NCBI GenBank assembly: GCA_963851405.1
Contig: CAWKPB010000001.1
Location: 310,001 to 374,000, forward strand
From: JANPBY01 sp963851405
Lineage (GTDB): Bacteria; Actinomycetota; Actinomycetes; DATJPE01
Length of the DNA: 64,000 nt
Direction of reading: 5' to 3'
The stretch's first letter is position 1. Every line of letters starts with the position of its first letter. The notes below the pieces were generated by a model that searched no databases, was not told where the DNA came from, and was given only the letters and a program-made list of their open reading frames with translations. This document shows, in pieces, positions 51,025 to 59,014 of this stretch. Made by a program: the position numbers and the translations under genes.

Positions 51025-52149
51025 CTACTTCGAGCGAACAAGCCGCGCGAGCCGCTTGGCCTCAAGGCCCGCCTCGCGGAGCATCCCCGACGGGGAGACG
51101 TAGAAACCGCAGAAGTACAAGCCGGGCAGGGCCGTGGTCCCCCCGGAGACATAGGGACGTCCCTCCCCGTCGCACACGCTGCGCCAGTCGACCAAGAAGT
51201 CATCCAGGGCCGGCCGATAACCCGTGGCCAACACCACGGCATCGACGACCAACTCGGTGCCGTCGTCCAGTGAGACGCCGTTCTCGGTGAACTGCACGAT
51301 TCCCCCGTGCACCGTGATGCGGCCTGCCCGGAGGTGCTCCATGGTGCCGATGTCGAGCATCGGGACGCGGTGGTGGCGGACCATCTGGGTGTTGGGCCCA
51401 TACGGCAGCGGGGAGAGACCAACCTGCTCGAGGTCTCCTACGGTCAAGCGCACGAGCGGTTTGGCCAGTGCATCCGCCACCGAGGGCGGGAGGTGGCGCA
51501 TAAAGATCCCCAACTGCAGGACGGGTACGACGCCGAAGATGTCGCGAGGCACCACGTTGACCGGTGAGCGCACAGACAGGTGCGGCTGCGCACCGTGCTC
51601 CACCAGATCGATCGCCTGTTCACACGCTGAGTTCCCGAATCCCACCACGAGTACCGGGCGCCCGCGCCAGGGCTCACCGTTGCGGTACTCGCTGGAGTGC
51701 AGGAGTTCACCGCGATAGCTGTCCATCCCGGCCCACATCGGACGAACGGGGCGCCTCGTGGCTCCGGTCGCGACGACAACCCGCGCGGCATGCCAGGTGC
51801 GATCCGGAGTGGTCGCCACCCAGCCCTCGGCGTCCCGTGCGAGCCGCCGGACGGGCTGGCCGTACTTCGGCTCCAAACCGTGGTGGTCGCGGTACATCCC
51901 TAGATACTCAACGAATTCATCGGCCGACACGTAGCGCGGCCACTTCGAAGGCATGTCCAGCCCGGGCAGCGCCGAGCCCGACTTGGGCGTGTGGAGGTGC
52001 AACCGGTCATAGTGGTGGCGCCAGGTGTTGCCGACGACGTCGGCCGCCTCAAGGATCACGGTGGACCGGCCAGCCCGGTTCAACTCCGCTGCAGCAGAAA
52101 GTCCGGCGGCCGATGCTCCGATGACGAGCACGTCCGCGTCTGGAGTCAC
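51025..52149 (-). CDS. NAD(P)/FAD-dependent flavin monooxygenase-like oxidoreductase
   Basis: A 374-residue flavoprotein related to flavin-containing monooxygenases (also labelled TrkA-like K+-transport flavoproteins in some databases). The N-terminal FAD site is VLVIGASAAGLSAAAELN and the NADPH site is VLVVGFGNSACEQAIDLVEH, with ATGYRPALDDFL near the C-terminus typical of the group. No substrate can be named. It lies between rpmB and thiL, where actinobacteria usually have no gene of this kind, so it may be a later insertion. Confidence 0.85.
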   Translation of the reverse strand: MTPDADVLVIGASAAGLSAAAELNRAGRSTVILEAADVVGNTWRHHYDRLHLHTPKSGSALPGLDMPSKWPRYVSADEFVEYLGMYRDHHGLEPKYGQPVRRLARDAEGWVATTPDRTWHAARVVVATGATRRPVRPMWAGMDSYRGELLHSSEYRNGEPWRGRPVLVVGFGNSACEQAIDLVEHGAQPHLSVRSPVNVVPRDIFGVVPVLQLGIFMRHLPPSVADALAKPLVRLTVGDLEQVGLSPLPYGPNTQMVRHHRVPMLDIGTMEHLRAGRITVHGGIVQFTENGVSLDDGTELVVDAVVLATGYRPALDDFLVDWRSVCDGEGRPYVSGGTTALPGLYFCGFYVSPSGMLREAGLEAKRLARLVRSK

Positions 52150-52158
52150 GCAGGCAGG

Positions 52159-53130
52159 CTATGCGAAATGGTCATGCCCACCAGGCCCCGCCCAGAGCTC
52201 GCCGTCGACGACGACCCCCGCGCCCTCGGCCACTGGACCCTCCACCACGGTGCCGATCACGGTCCACCCCCTGGGTCGCCGGGTCCCGGGAGGGAAGGTG
52301 GCAGCGAGCGCGTGATCCTCCCCACCCTGGAGCACCCATCCGAGCGGATCGACCCCCAGCGCTGCTGCTGCGGCCGCCATCGGCTCGGCGATCGAGAACG
52401 CAGTCAAAGAAAGGTCGATACCCACGCCGCTGGCCTTGGCGACATGACCCAAGTCCTGAAGCAGCCCATCGCTTACGTCGCACATGGCGCGAGCCCCCGC
52501 AGCCGCGGCCCGAGGACCCATGGCATACGGCGGCTCCGGTCTACGGTGTGCGTCGACCAGCACCTTCGGTGAGCGGAACCCTCGTTGCAGGATGGCCATT
52601 CCCGCAGCGGCCCACCCGAGCCGCCCCGTGTACGCCACCACGTCTCCCACCTTGGCCCCTCCGCGGAGAATCGGCGCCCTGCCTTCCAGATCACCCAGGG
52701 CAGTGACGGCGAGGGTGATCTGGTCAGAAGCCACCACATCACCCCCCACGACGGAGACTCGAAGCGGCCCGCATTCGGCTTGAACGCCGTCGGCCATCTC
52801 CACCGCCCACGACACCTGCACTTCCGGCGGCGCCCCCAGACCCACCACCAAGGCGGTGGGGCGAGCACCCATGGCCGCCACGTCGGCCAGGCTCTGGGCG
52901 GCCGCCTTGTGCCCGACGTCGGTGGCCGAGGACCAGTCCCGCCGGAAGTGCCTGCCTTCGACGAGCAGATCCGTCGTAATCACGACCCTGTTGTCCGGGG
53001 TCGCCACCACGGCAGCGTCATCCCCGGGACCGACGACGACTCCCCTCCCCTGGGTCAAACGAGCCGTCACCTCGGCGATCAGACCGAACTCACCGAGGGC
53101 ACCAAGAGAACCGGGGGCCGGGGTCGTCAT
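52159..53130 (-). CDS. thiL: thiamine-monophosphate kinase
   Basis: ThiL makes thiamine diphosphate from thiamine monophosphate and ATP. The 323-residue protein has the AIRS-like fold with FGLIAEVTARLTQ, the acidic VGPGDDAAVVATPDNRVVIT motif, LLVEGRHFRRDWSSATDVGH, AQSLADVAAMGARPTALVVG and SVVGGDVVASDQITLAVTAL. It is separated from the FMO gene by nine bases. Nothing like a TPP riboswitch is seen upstream. Confidence 0.94.
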   Translation of the reverse strand: MTTPAPGSLGALGEFGLIAEVTARLTQGRGVVVGPGDDAAVVATPDNRVVITTDLLVEGRHFRRDWSSATDVGHKAAAQSLADVAAMGARPTALVVGLGAPPEVQVSWAVEMADGVQAECGPLRVSVVGGDVVASDQITLAVTALGDLEGRAPILRGGAKVGDVVAYTGRLGWAAAGMAILQRGFRSPKVLVDAHRRPEPPYAMGPRAAAAGARAMCDVSDGLLQDLGHVAKASGVGIDLSLTAFSIAEPMAAAAAALGVDPLGWVLQGGEDHALAATFPPGTRRPRGWTVIGTVVEGPVAEGAGVVVDGELWAGPGGHDHFA

Positions 53131-53192
53131 CGCCTGCTCCTCGCTGTCGCGATAGGTTCGCCACCGGACATCGTCTCTCGGGAGGCCCGACC

Positions 53193-53429
53193 ATGGTGGT
53201 GCAGGCGTACATCCTCATCCAGACAGAGGTCGGAAAAGCCGCGCACGTCGCGCGGGAGATCGCCTCAATCAAGGGCGTGACCATGGCCGAAGACGTCACC
53301 GGACCCTACGACGTGATCGTGCGGGCCGAGGCGAAATCGGTCGATGAGCTGGGCAAATTGGTGGTCGCCCGGGTGCAGGGGGTCGACGGCATCACGAGGA
53401 CCCTCACCTGTCCGGTCGTCCACCTCTGA
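53193..53429 (+). CDS. Lrp/AsnC-type RAM-domain protein without DNA-binding domain
   Basis: A 78-residue protein made only of the ligand-binding RAM domain of Lrp/AsnC regulators. MVVQAYILIQTEVGKAAHVA, IKGVTMAEDVTGPYDVIVRA and RVQGVDGITRTLTCPVV are the conserved strands. It has no helix-turn-helix. Such stand-alone RAM proteins bind amino acids or act with other regulators. It sits between thiL and DUF3515, a conserved actinobacterial position, and its TGA may overlap the next start. Confidence 0.9.
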   Translation: MVVQAYILIQTEVGKAAHVAREIASIKGVTMAEDVTGPYDVIVRAEAKSVDELGKLVVARVQGVDGITRTLTCPVVHL

Positions 53430-53464
53430 GCCGCTGGGCGGTCACCCGGCTGACCACGGCGACC

Positions 53465-53941
53465 TTGGTCCTGCTGACCATGGCGGCCTGCGCCGGCGAC
53501 ATCCCCGTCACCCCTCCCACGCCCTCGCCGGCCGCCTCCGCCGCCTGCGCGGCCTTGGCTGCCGAGCTTCCCGCGCAGGTCGCGGGACGAAAGCGGGTGG
53601 CCACCTCACCGCTCTCAGACCTCACGGCCGCCTGGGGAGATCCCGTGATCACTCTCCGATGCGGTGTCGGGCGCCCACCTCAACTGGGCCCGACGAGCGA
53701 ATTGGTCACCGTCGGAGCACCCGGGGTCGACGAGCCCGTCGACTGGTTCCCCATCGAGCTGACCGAGGGCTACCGCTTTATCACGACCGGGCGCGTGGCC
53801 TCGGTGGAAATCGATGTGCCAGCCGCCTACGCCCCCGAGGCGGGGCAACTGGTTGACCTGGCCGAGGCCATCACCAACACGATCCCGCTCAGCGCTGACC
53901 CCGTCAGCGCAAACCCGAGCCCTTCGTCAGCGCCGAGTTGA
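53465..53941 (+). CDS. DUF3515 lipoprotein
   Basis: A DUF3515 family protein, normally a small actinobacterial membrane-anchored lipoprotein of unknown role. It carries the core with CAALAAELPAQVAGRKRV, VITLRCGVGRPPQ and PVDWFPIEL. At TTG 53465 the signal is too short; the frame continues upstream to CTG 53426 and would add LSRWAVTRLTTATLVLLTMA before the AAC lipobox. So the real start is uncertain and may be the CTG that overlaps the RAM gene stop. The 3' end overlaps the convergent ddl gene by 38 bp. Confidence 0.8.
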   Translation: MVLLTMAACAGDIPVTPPTPSPAASAACAALAAELPAQVAGRKRVATSPLSDLTAAWGDPVITLRCGVGRPPQLGPTSELVTVGAPGVDEPVDWFPIELTEGYRFITTGRVASVEIDVPAAYAPEAGQLVDLAEAITNTIPLSADPVSANPSPSSAPS

Positions 53942-55046
53942 TCAGCCGGTCTATCAGCTGGGGATAGCCCAGGCCGGACTCCGCCCACATGCGCGGGAAC
54001 ATCGAGGCCGGAGTGAATCCGGGCATCGTGTTGACCTCGTTCACGATCACGTCACCTTCCGGGGTCAGGAAGAAGTCCACCCGGGCCAACCCCTCACATC
54101 CCAGCGCGACAAAGGCCCGGATCGCCAACTGCTGAACGCGTTCCATGGTTTCGGGGGGCAAGTGCGCCGGGACGTCGAACGTCGTAGCGCCGTCCAGGTA
54201 CTTGGCCTCGAAGTCGTAGAAGGCGTGGTCACCGCCAACCGTGACCTCGGCGCACACACTGGCCTCTGGCTCGGACCCATCGATACCTTCGAGGACCCCG
54301 CATTCGAGCTCACGCCCGGCCACCGCCTGCTCGATCAAGACTTTGGGGTCGTGCTCACGCGCCAGCTCCACCGCGGACTCCAACTCGTCCCAGGTCATGA
54401 CCTTGCTGATTCCCATGGACGACCCAGCGCGAGCAGGCTTCACGAACACCGGCAGGGTCAACGCCTCTCGGGCCAGGGCCAGGGTCGCGCCCGGACCGCG
54501 TCGCCACGTTTCGTCGTGGATCACGACGAACGGGCCGATAGGGAGTCCAGCGGCCGCAAGCACGACCTTCGACACGGGCTTATCCATGGCCAAGGCAGAG
54601 GCCAACACCCCCGAACCGACGTAGGGGACCCCCACGAGCTCAAGCAGCCCTTGCACCGTCCCGTCCTCTCCGAAGGGCCCGTGCAACAGCGGAAAGACCA
54701 CGTCGATCTCACCGATCGAGCGGCCTGGTTGGCCGGGATCGTGAGCGATCAGCGCTCGACCTGCCGGGTCCGGCCCGAGGGCGACCGTGGAGGTCGCCGG
54801 AGCCACGTTCGGGAGCACACCAGAGTGAGCCGCCAGGCGATCCGCGTCGTCAGGAACCAGAACCCAGCTGCCGGCCTGTGAGATGCCCACCGGCACCACG
54901 TCGTACAGCGTGCGGTCCAAGGCCCGAAGGACACTCCCCGCGCTCAAGCACGAGATCGAGTGCTCAGTGCTGCGGCCACCGAAGAGCACCACGATGCGCG
55001 GCTTGCGGCCGCTCAACCGACGGCCCCCGATGAGGGGGACGCGCAC
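53904..55046 (-). CDS. ddl: D-alanine--D-alanine ligase
   Basis: Ddl makes the D-Ala-D-Ala dipeptide for peptidoglycan. The 380-residue ATP-grasp protein shows VVLFGGRSTEHSISCLSAGS, HGPFGEDGTVQGLLELVGVP, KVVLAAAGLPIGPFVV, FVKPARAGSSMGISKV and the C-terminal ARVDFFLTPEGDVIVNEVNT with MPGFTPASMFP. All catalytic segments are intact. It is convergent with DUF3515 and divergent from the PLP enzyme gene. Confidence 0.95.
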   Translation of the reverse strand: MRVPLIGGRRLSGRKPRIVVLFGGRSTEHSISCLSAGSVLRALDRTLYDVVPVGISQAGSWVLVPDDADRLAAHSGVLPNVAPATSTVALGPDPAGRALIAHDPGQPGRSIGEIDVVFPLLHGPFGEDGTVQGLLELVGVPYVGSGVLASALAMDKPVSKVVLAAAGLPIGPFVVIHDETWRRGPGATLALAREALTLPVFVKPARAGSSMGISKVMTWDELESAVELAREHDPKVLIEQAVAGRELECGVLEGIDGSEPEASVCAEVTVGGDHAFYDFEAKYLDGATTFDVPAHLPPETMERVQQLAIRAFVALGCEGLARVDFFLTPEGDVIVNEVNTMPGFTPASMFPRMWAESGLGYPQLIDRLINSALTKGSGLR

Positions 55047-55086
55047 CAGGCAGGCTTGATCATCTCGGCGACCCTATCCTCGCGGC

Positions 55087-56193
55087 ATGGAACTTTCGCG
55101 CGCCACGCTCGCCGTGACCACCGGGCGCCCAGCCCGCGCTCCGGACGGGCCGCTCAACCCCCCGGTCGTCCTGGCGTCGACCTTCCATGCTGGGGGCTCC
55201 ATGGGCTACGGCCGGTACGGCAACCCCACGTGGGCCGCATTCGAAGAGGCCATCGGTGCGCTGGAGCAGGGGGTAGCCCTGTCCTTTGCCAGCGGGCTGG
55301 CAGCGACGAGTGCGGTCTTGGCCACGTTCGCGCCGGGCAGCACTTTCGTCATTCCCCGCAGCCCCTACCTCGGTACCGCAGGACTGTTCGACGAACTCGC
55401 AACTCGGGGGCAGGCAACCGTTCGTCGCGTCGACATCACGGACCTAGAAGCCGTGACCGAAGCATGTACGGGAGCGGATCTGATCTGGCTGGAGAGCCCG
55501 ACCAATCCGCTGCTTGGCGTCGCTGACGTCCGCGCCACCTGCGCGGTCGCCCACACGGCCGGAGCCGCGGTGGCCGTGGACAGCACGTTCAGCACGCCGA
55601 TGGGAATCCGGCCACTTGAGCTTGGTGCTGACCTGGTCATTCACAGCGCCACCAAGCAGATATCGGGGCACTCGGACGTCCTTTTGGGTGTTGTGGTTGC
55701 TCGAGACCAGGCACGAGTCGACGCCTTGGATCAGCACCGACGACTGCACGGATCGATCCCCGGTCCCCTCGAGACCTGGCTGGCGTTGCGTGGCTTGCGC
55801 ACGCTGCCGTTGCGCCACCAACGCGGGAGCGAGTCCGCCGCCGTGCTCGCCGCCCGCGCCCTCGATCATCCGGCCGTAACTCGAGTGCGTTATCCCGGGC
55901 TGCCGGACGACGCGGGGCACCTCATCGCCGCCGCACAGTGGGACACGTTCGGATCGATCTTTTCCCTCGAGATCGAGGGCGGGGCGGAGGCGGCCGACCG
56001 GATGTGTGCCGCCGTGCAACTGTGGGTCAACACGACAAGCCTCGGCGGGGTCGAATCCAGTCTGGAAAGGCGCCGCCGGTGGCTGGCCGAGAGCCTAGAC
56101 GTCCCGGAATCACTGATGCGGCTCTCGGTAGGGATCGAGGACGTCGAGGACCTGTGGCGAGACCTCGAGTCGGCGCTCAACGGAATTCGGTAA
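55087..56193 (+). CDS. Cys/Met-metabolism PLP-dependent enzyme (cystathionine gamma-synthase/lyase type)
   Basis: A 368-residue fold type I PLP enzyme of the trans-sulfuration group. It shows GRYGNPTWAAFEEAIGALE, SFASGLAATSAVLATFAPG, IWLESPTNPLLGVADV, AVDSTFSTPMGIRPLELGAD and the PLP-lysine motif VIHSATKQISGHSDVLLGV. The C-terminus has SLGGVESSLERRRR and RLSVGIEDVEDLWRDLESAL. It is slightly short. Which reaction it performs (gamma-synthase, gamma-lyase or O-acetylhomoserine sulfhydrylase) cannot be decided from motifs. Confidence 0.88.
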   Translation: MELSRATLAVTTGRPARAPDGPLNPPVVLASTFHAGGSMGYGRYGNPTWAAFEEAIGALEQGVALSFASGLAATSAVLATFAPGSTFVIPRSPYLGTAGLFDELATRGQATVRRVDITDLEAVTEACTGADLIWLESPTNPLLGVADVRATCAVAHTAGAAVAVDSTFSTPMGIRPLELGADLVIHSATKQISGHSDVLLGVVVARDQARVDALDQHRRLHGSIPGPLETWLALRGLRTLPLRHQRGSESAAVLAARALDHPAVTRVRYPGLPDDAGHLIAAAQWDTFGSIFSLEIEGGAEAADRMCAAVQLWVNTTSLGGVESSLERRRRWLAESLDVPESLMRLSVGIEDVEDLWRDLESALNGIR

Positions 56194-56205
56194 GGCGCTG
56201 CGTGC

Positions 56206-57207
56206 TCAGTCGCCCTCGGCCTTGGTGTCCCGCGCCATCAGTCGGCCGAGCATCTCGCGTGGCGAGACGCCGTGATGCACGACCTCGACCACCTGCTCGG
56301 TCAGGGGCACGTCGACACCGTGGTTGTGCGCGAGGTCGAGCAGTGATTGACAGGACTTGACGCCCTCGCAGGTCTGTTGGGTCAGCGCAGTCGTTTCCTC
56401 AACCGTCAGCCCCTTGCCCAGGTTCTCGCCGAAGGTCCGGTTGCGCGAAAGCGGCGACGTACATGTGGCCACCAGGTCACCGAGACCGGCGAGACCGGCG
56501 AAGGTCATGGGGTCCGCCCCCAGCGCCGCACCCAGCCGGGCGATCTCGGCCAAACCACGGGTGATCAACGATGACTGGGTGTTGATTCCGAACCCGAGCC
56601 CGACGGCCATCCCATTAGCGAGGGCGATGACATTCTTGGCAGCACCACCGATCTCGACACCGATCACGTCTTGGTTCGTGTAGGGCCGAAAGTACGGCGT
56701 CACGGACGCCGCTTGCAGGATCTCGGCGTGCCGTAGGTCGCTCGAGGCGACCACGGAGGCGGCCGGCTGGCGCAGGGCAACCTCGCGGGCCAGGTTGGGA
56801 CCGGAAACGACGCCGACCCGCGCAGGTGGCACCTGGGCGACCTCCACGATCACCTCGCTCATGCGCATCGTCGTACCCAACTCGATCCCCTTCATCAAAC
56901 TGACCAGGACCGCATGCTCGGGCAGGTCCTCGCGCCACCGTGCGAGGTTCTCGCGAAGCGACTGAGACGGGATCGCCAGGACGACGATGTCCGCACCGTC
57001 CAACGCCCTACGGACTTCGGTGGTGGCCTTCAACGATGTGGGGAGTGGGATGCCTGGGTGGTACTTGGGGTTCTCGTGCTGGTCGTTCACCGAGCCGACG
57101 ACCGACGGATCCTTCCCCCAGAGGATGACGTCGGTTCCAGCATCCGCGAGCACCATCCCGAAGGCCGTCCCCCACGACCCGCTGCCCATTACCGCCGCCT
57201 TGGTCAC
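56206..57207 (-). CDS. gpsA: glycerol-3-phosphate dehydrogenase [NAD(P)+]
   Basis: GpsA makes sn-glycerol-3-phosphate for phospholipids. The 333-residue protein has the dinucleotide site AAVMGSGSWGTAFGMVLADAG, ILAIPSQSL-like VLAIPSQSLRENL, SLMKGIE, SGPNLAREVALRQPAASVVA, the helix GGAAKNVIALANGMAVGLGF and LAGLGDLVATCTSPLSRNR. Length is normal. Its start overlaps the plsC stop by four bases, so the two lipid-synthesis genes are coupled. Confidence 0.95.
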   Translation of the reverse strand: MTKAAVMGSGSWGTAFGMVLADAGTDVILWGKDPSVVGSVNDQHENPKYHPGIPLPTSLKATTEVRRALDGADIVVLAIPSQSLRENLARWREDLPEHAVLVSLMKGIELGTTMRMSEVIVEVAQVPPARVGVVSGPNLAREVALRQPAASVVASSDLRHAEILQAASVTPYFRPYTNQDVIGVEIGGAAKNVIALANGMAVGLGFGINTQSSLITRGLAEIARLGAALGADPMTFAGLAGLGDLVATCTSPLSRNRTFGENLGKGLTVEETTALTQQTCEGVKSCQSLLDLAHNHGVDVPLTEQVVEVVHHGVSPREMLGRLMARDTKAEGD

Positions 57208-57968
57208 GACGAGCTCCGGTCCGTGTCCTCGTACTCCACGTCCACCGGCCCCGTGACAGGAAGCCCGATCTCGCTCGGGTCGAGGCGCTCGGCCGGCACT
57301 GGCTGGGCCCGCAACTCGGCGACGAGGGCCGTGATGGCATCCATGATCCGCTCAGTCGCCACATGCAGGATCGGTCCCGTCTCCGGCTGCCCCATCAAGT
57401 CGGACAAGTCCACGGGAGGACCGATCGTGACCGTGACGGTCTGCGGAGGCACCAGCGTGGGCTTCTTGCCGTAGGGGGCCAGCACGTGTTGAGCGCCCCA
57501 AACAGCCATGGGGATGACTGGACAGCCCGTGGCCAGGGCAATCCGGGCCGCACCCGTCTTCCCCCGCATCGGCCACAAGGCAGGATCGCGCGTAATGGTT
57601 CCTTCCGGGTAGACCACGATGCACTCGCCGGCTCGTACTGCGTTGATGGCGCTCCCCATGGCTTGTTCCGCGGTCCCCGTTTCGCGATGGACAGGGATCT
57701 GGCCCGCCTTTCGCACAATCGTTCCTGCTAGTGGGATCTCGAACAGCGAGTCCTTGGCCAGAAAGCGTGGCGGACGTCCTGCGTCGTAGAGGTAATGCGC
57801 CGCAGCAAGCGGGTCGAAGTGCGAGGTGTGGTTAGGCACGACCACGATCCCCCCGTGCGCCGGGAGCAACTCACGGTTCAGCCAACGCCTCCTGGTGAAC
57901 AGGAGAATCGGCGGCTTGAGCACGCCGACTGCAAACCGGTACCAAAATCCCAGCCGCTGCGGCGCCAC
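57204..57968 (-). CDS. plsC: 1-acyl-sn-glycerol-3-phosphate acyltransferase
   Basis: PlsC adds the second acyl chain to make phosphatidic acid. The 254-residue protein shows the HX4D motif VVPNHTSHFDPLAAAHYL, a hydrophobic pocket segment, block III VYPEGTITRDPALWPMRGKT, and GCPVIPMAVWGAQHVLA. The N-terminus has an amphipathic start for membrane contact. gpsA follows with a four-base overlap, which makes sense because GpsA supplies the precursor of its pathway. Confidence 0.92.
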   Translation of the reverse strand: MAPQRLGFWYRFAVGVLKPPILLFTRRRWLNRELLPAHGGIVVVPNHTSHFDPLAAAHYLYDAGRPPRFLAKDSLFEIPLAGTIVRKAGQIPVHRETGTAEQAMGSAINAVRAGECIVVYPEGTITRDPALWPMRGKTGAARIALATGCPVIPMAVWGAQHVLAPYGKKPTLVPPQTVTVTIGPPVDLSDLMGQPETGPILHVATERIMDAITALVAELRAQPVPAERLDPSEIGLPVTGPVDVEYEDTDRSSS

Positions 57969-58100
57969 GCACGCTCCTCATCAGGTCGAGTCCGGGTGGA
58001 CCAACTGCCCGAGTCAATCATCCTGCCCGCGGGCTGCAGCCCTGTCGACCCGCGGGGCCGGGCTGCTGATCCACCACTAGTCGGGTGGCAGGATCGGCGG

Positions 58101-58718
58101 ATGCGTTGGGGAGTGGTCGTGCCGGTGAAGGACTTGGCCAGTGCCAAGTCCAGACTCGGTGATCGAACGCCGTCGCAACGCCGCGCCTTCGCGAGCGCCT
58201 GCGCCCAGGACACCGTTGCGGCCATCCTCGCTCTCGAACTCGACATCCAGCTCGTCATCGTCACCAACGACGCCGCTGTTGCGCGCCTATTCCAGCATTC
58301 CGCGGTCACCTTCATCGACGATCCGAACACCGGCATCAACGCGGCAATCGAAGCGGGCGCAAAGTATCTCCGATCAGCGGCACAAGCCCCGCTCGCTGCT
58401 GTTTGCGCGGATCTCCCCTGTCTGAGAACCGACGCACTGGCACGCATTCTGATCCAGGCAGGCGAGGTCGAACGTGGCTACGTGCCTGATGCCGAGGCGT
58501 TGGGAACAACCATCCTCACCGCGCGGCCGGGGGCGCAACTACAACCGGAGTTCGGACCCGATTCGGCACGGGCGCACCAAGCGTCCGGGGCCGCCACGCT
58601 GACCGCAGACCCCTGCGCCCGCAGAGATGTCGATGACGAGTCGGGACTCCAAGCGGCGACGGCCTTAGGCCTCGGCCCTGCCACCTCGCGAACGGTGGCC
58701 GCCTGGGCCATGGTCTAG
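58101..58718 (+). CDS. cofC: 2-phospho-L-lactate guanylyltransferase-type protein (CofC/FbiD)
   Basis: CofC/FbiD activates 2-phospholactate or phosphoenolpyruvate with GTP in coenzyme F420 synthesis. The 205-residue protein has MRWGVVVPVKDLASAKSRLG, a strong family N-terminus, the Rossmann-like VIVTNDAAVARL, DDPNTGINAAIEAGAKYL and the acidic AAVCADLPCLRTDALARIL. ATG 58101 is the start; the frame is open to 57795 without similarity. F420 is expected in actinobacteria; other F420 genes are not seen here. Confidence 0.92.
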   Translation: MRWGVVVPVKDLASAKSRLGDRTPSQRRAFASACAQDTVAAILALELDIQLVIVTNDAAVARLFQHSAVTFIDDPNTGINAAIEAGAKYLRSAAQAPLAAVCADLPCLRTDALARILIQAGEVERGYVPDAEALGTTILTARPGAQLQPEFGPDSARAHQASGAATLTADPCARRDVDDESGLQAATALGLGPATSRTVAAWAMV

Positions 58719-58729
58719 CGTCGCTTGTC

Positions 58730-58963
58730 GTGACGGCCATGAACCCCAGGCAGGCCCAAGCGACCGTTGAGACCTTCGATCCGACAACGGGCGACGGCTG
58801 CGCGGTGGACGACGGCGGGCGGGCCTTCCCGTTTTCTGGGCAGTCATTTCAACGCTCGGGTCTCAGGCGCCTGCACCCCGGGCAGCGAGTCGCACTGACC
58901 ATGAACGGCTCTGAGGTCACGCTGGTCACACTCGTTGGTTGGTCAGGCGCCGGGACTCAATAA
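58730..58963 (+). CDS. cold-shock-like small OB-fold protein
   Basis: A 77-residue protein next to cofC. The core TVETFDPTTGDGCAVDDGGR and FPFSGQSFQRSGLRRLHPGQ resembles cold-shock domain (CSD) nucleic-acid binding folds, but it lacks the full RNP1/RNP2 aromatic motifs, so RNA or DNA binding is a guess. Such genes after cofC occur in actinobacteria. The start is GTG 58730; an ATG at 58739 is possible. It is followed by a perfect 36-bp palindrome. Confidence 0.65.
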   Translation: MTAMNPRQAQATVETFDPTTGDGCAVDDGGRAFPFSGQSFQRSGLRRLHPGQRVALTMNGSEVTLVTLVGWSGAGTQ

Positions 58964-58966
58964 AAG

Positions 58967-59002
58967 ACATCGGCCGGACCCCCGCGGGGGTCCGGCCGAT
59001 GT
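58967..59002 (-). terminator. perfect 36-bp palindrome, intrinsic terminator for hup
   Basis: The 36 bases form an uninterrupted inverted repeat with a GC-rich centre. On the minus strand it is followed by CTTTTATT, so it is a convincing Rho-independent terminator of the hup transcript. It may also stop transcription from the plus-strand gene at 58730, though without a T-run in that direction. Confidence 0.85.
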
Positions 59003-59014
59003 CGGAGGGGGTCT

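Noticed and set aside
53131..53192. TPP riboswitch near thiL
   Set aside because: No conserved TPP aptamer elements in the 62 bp upstream of thiL.
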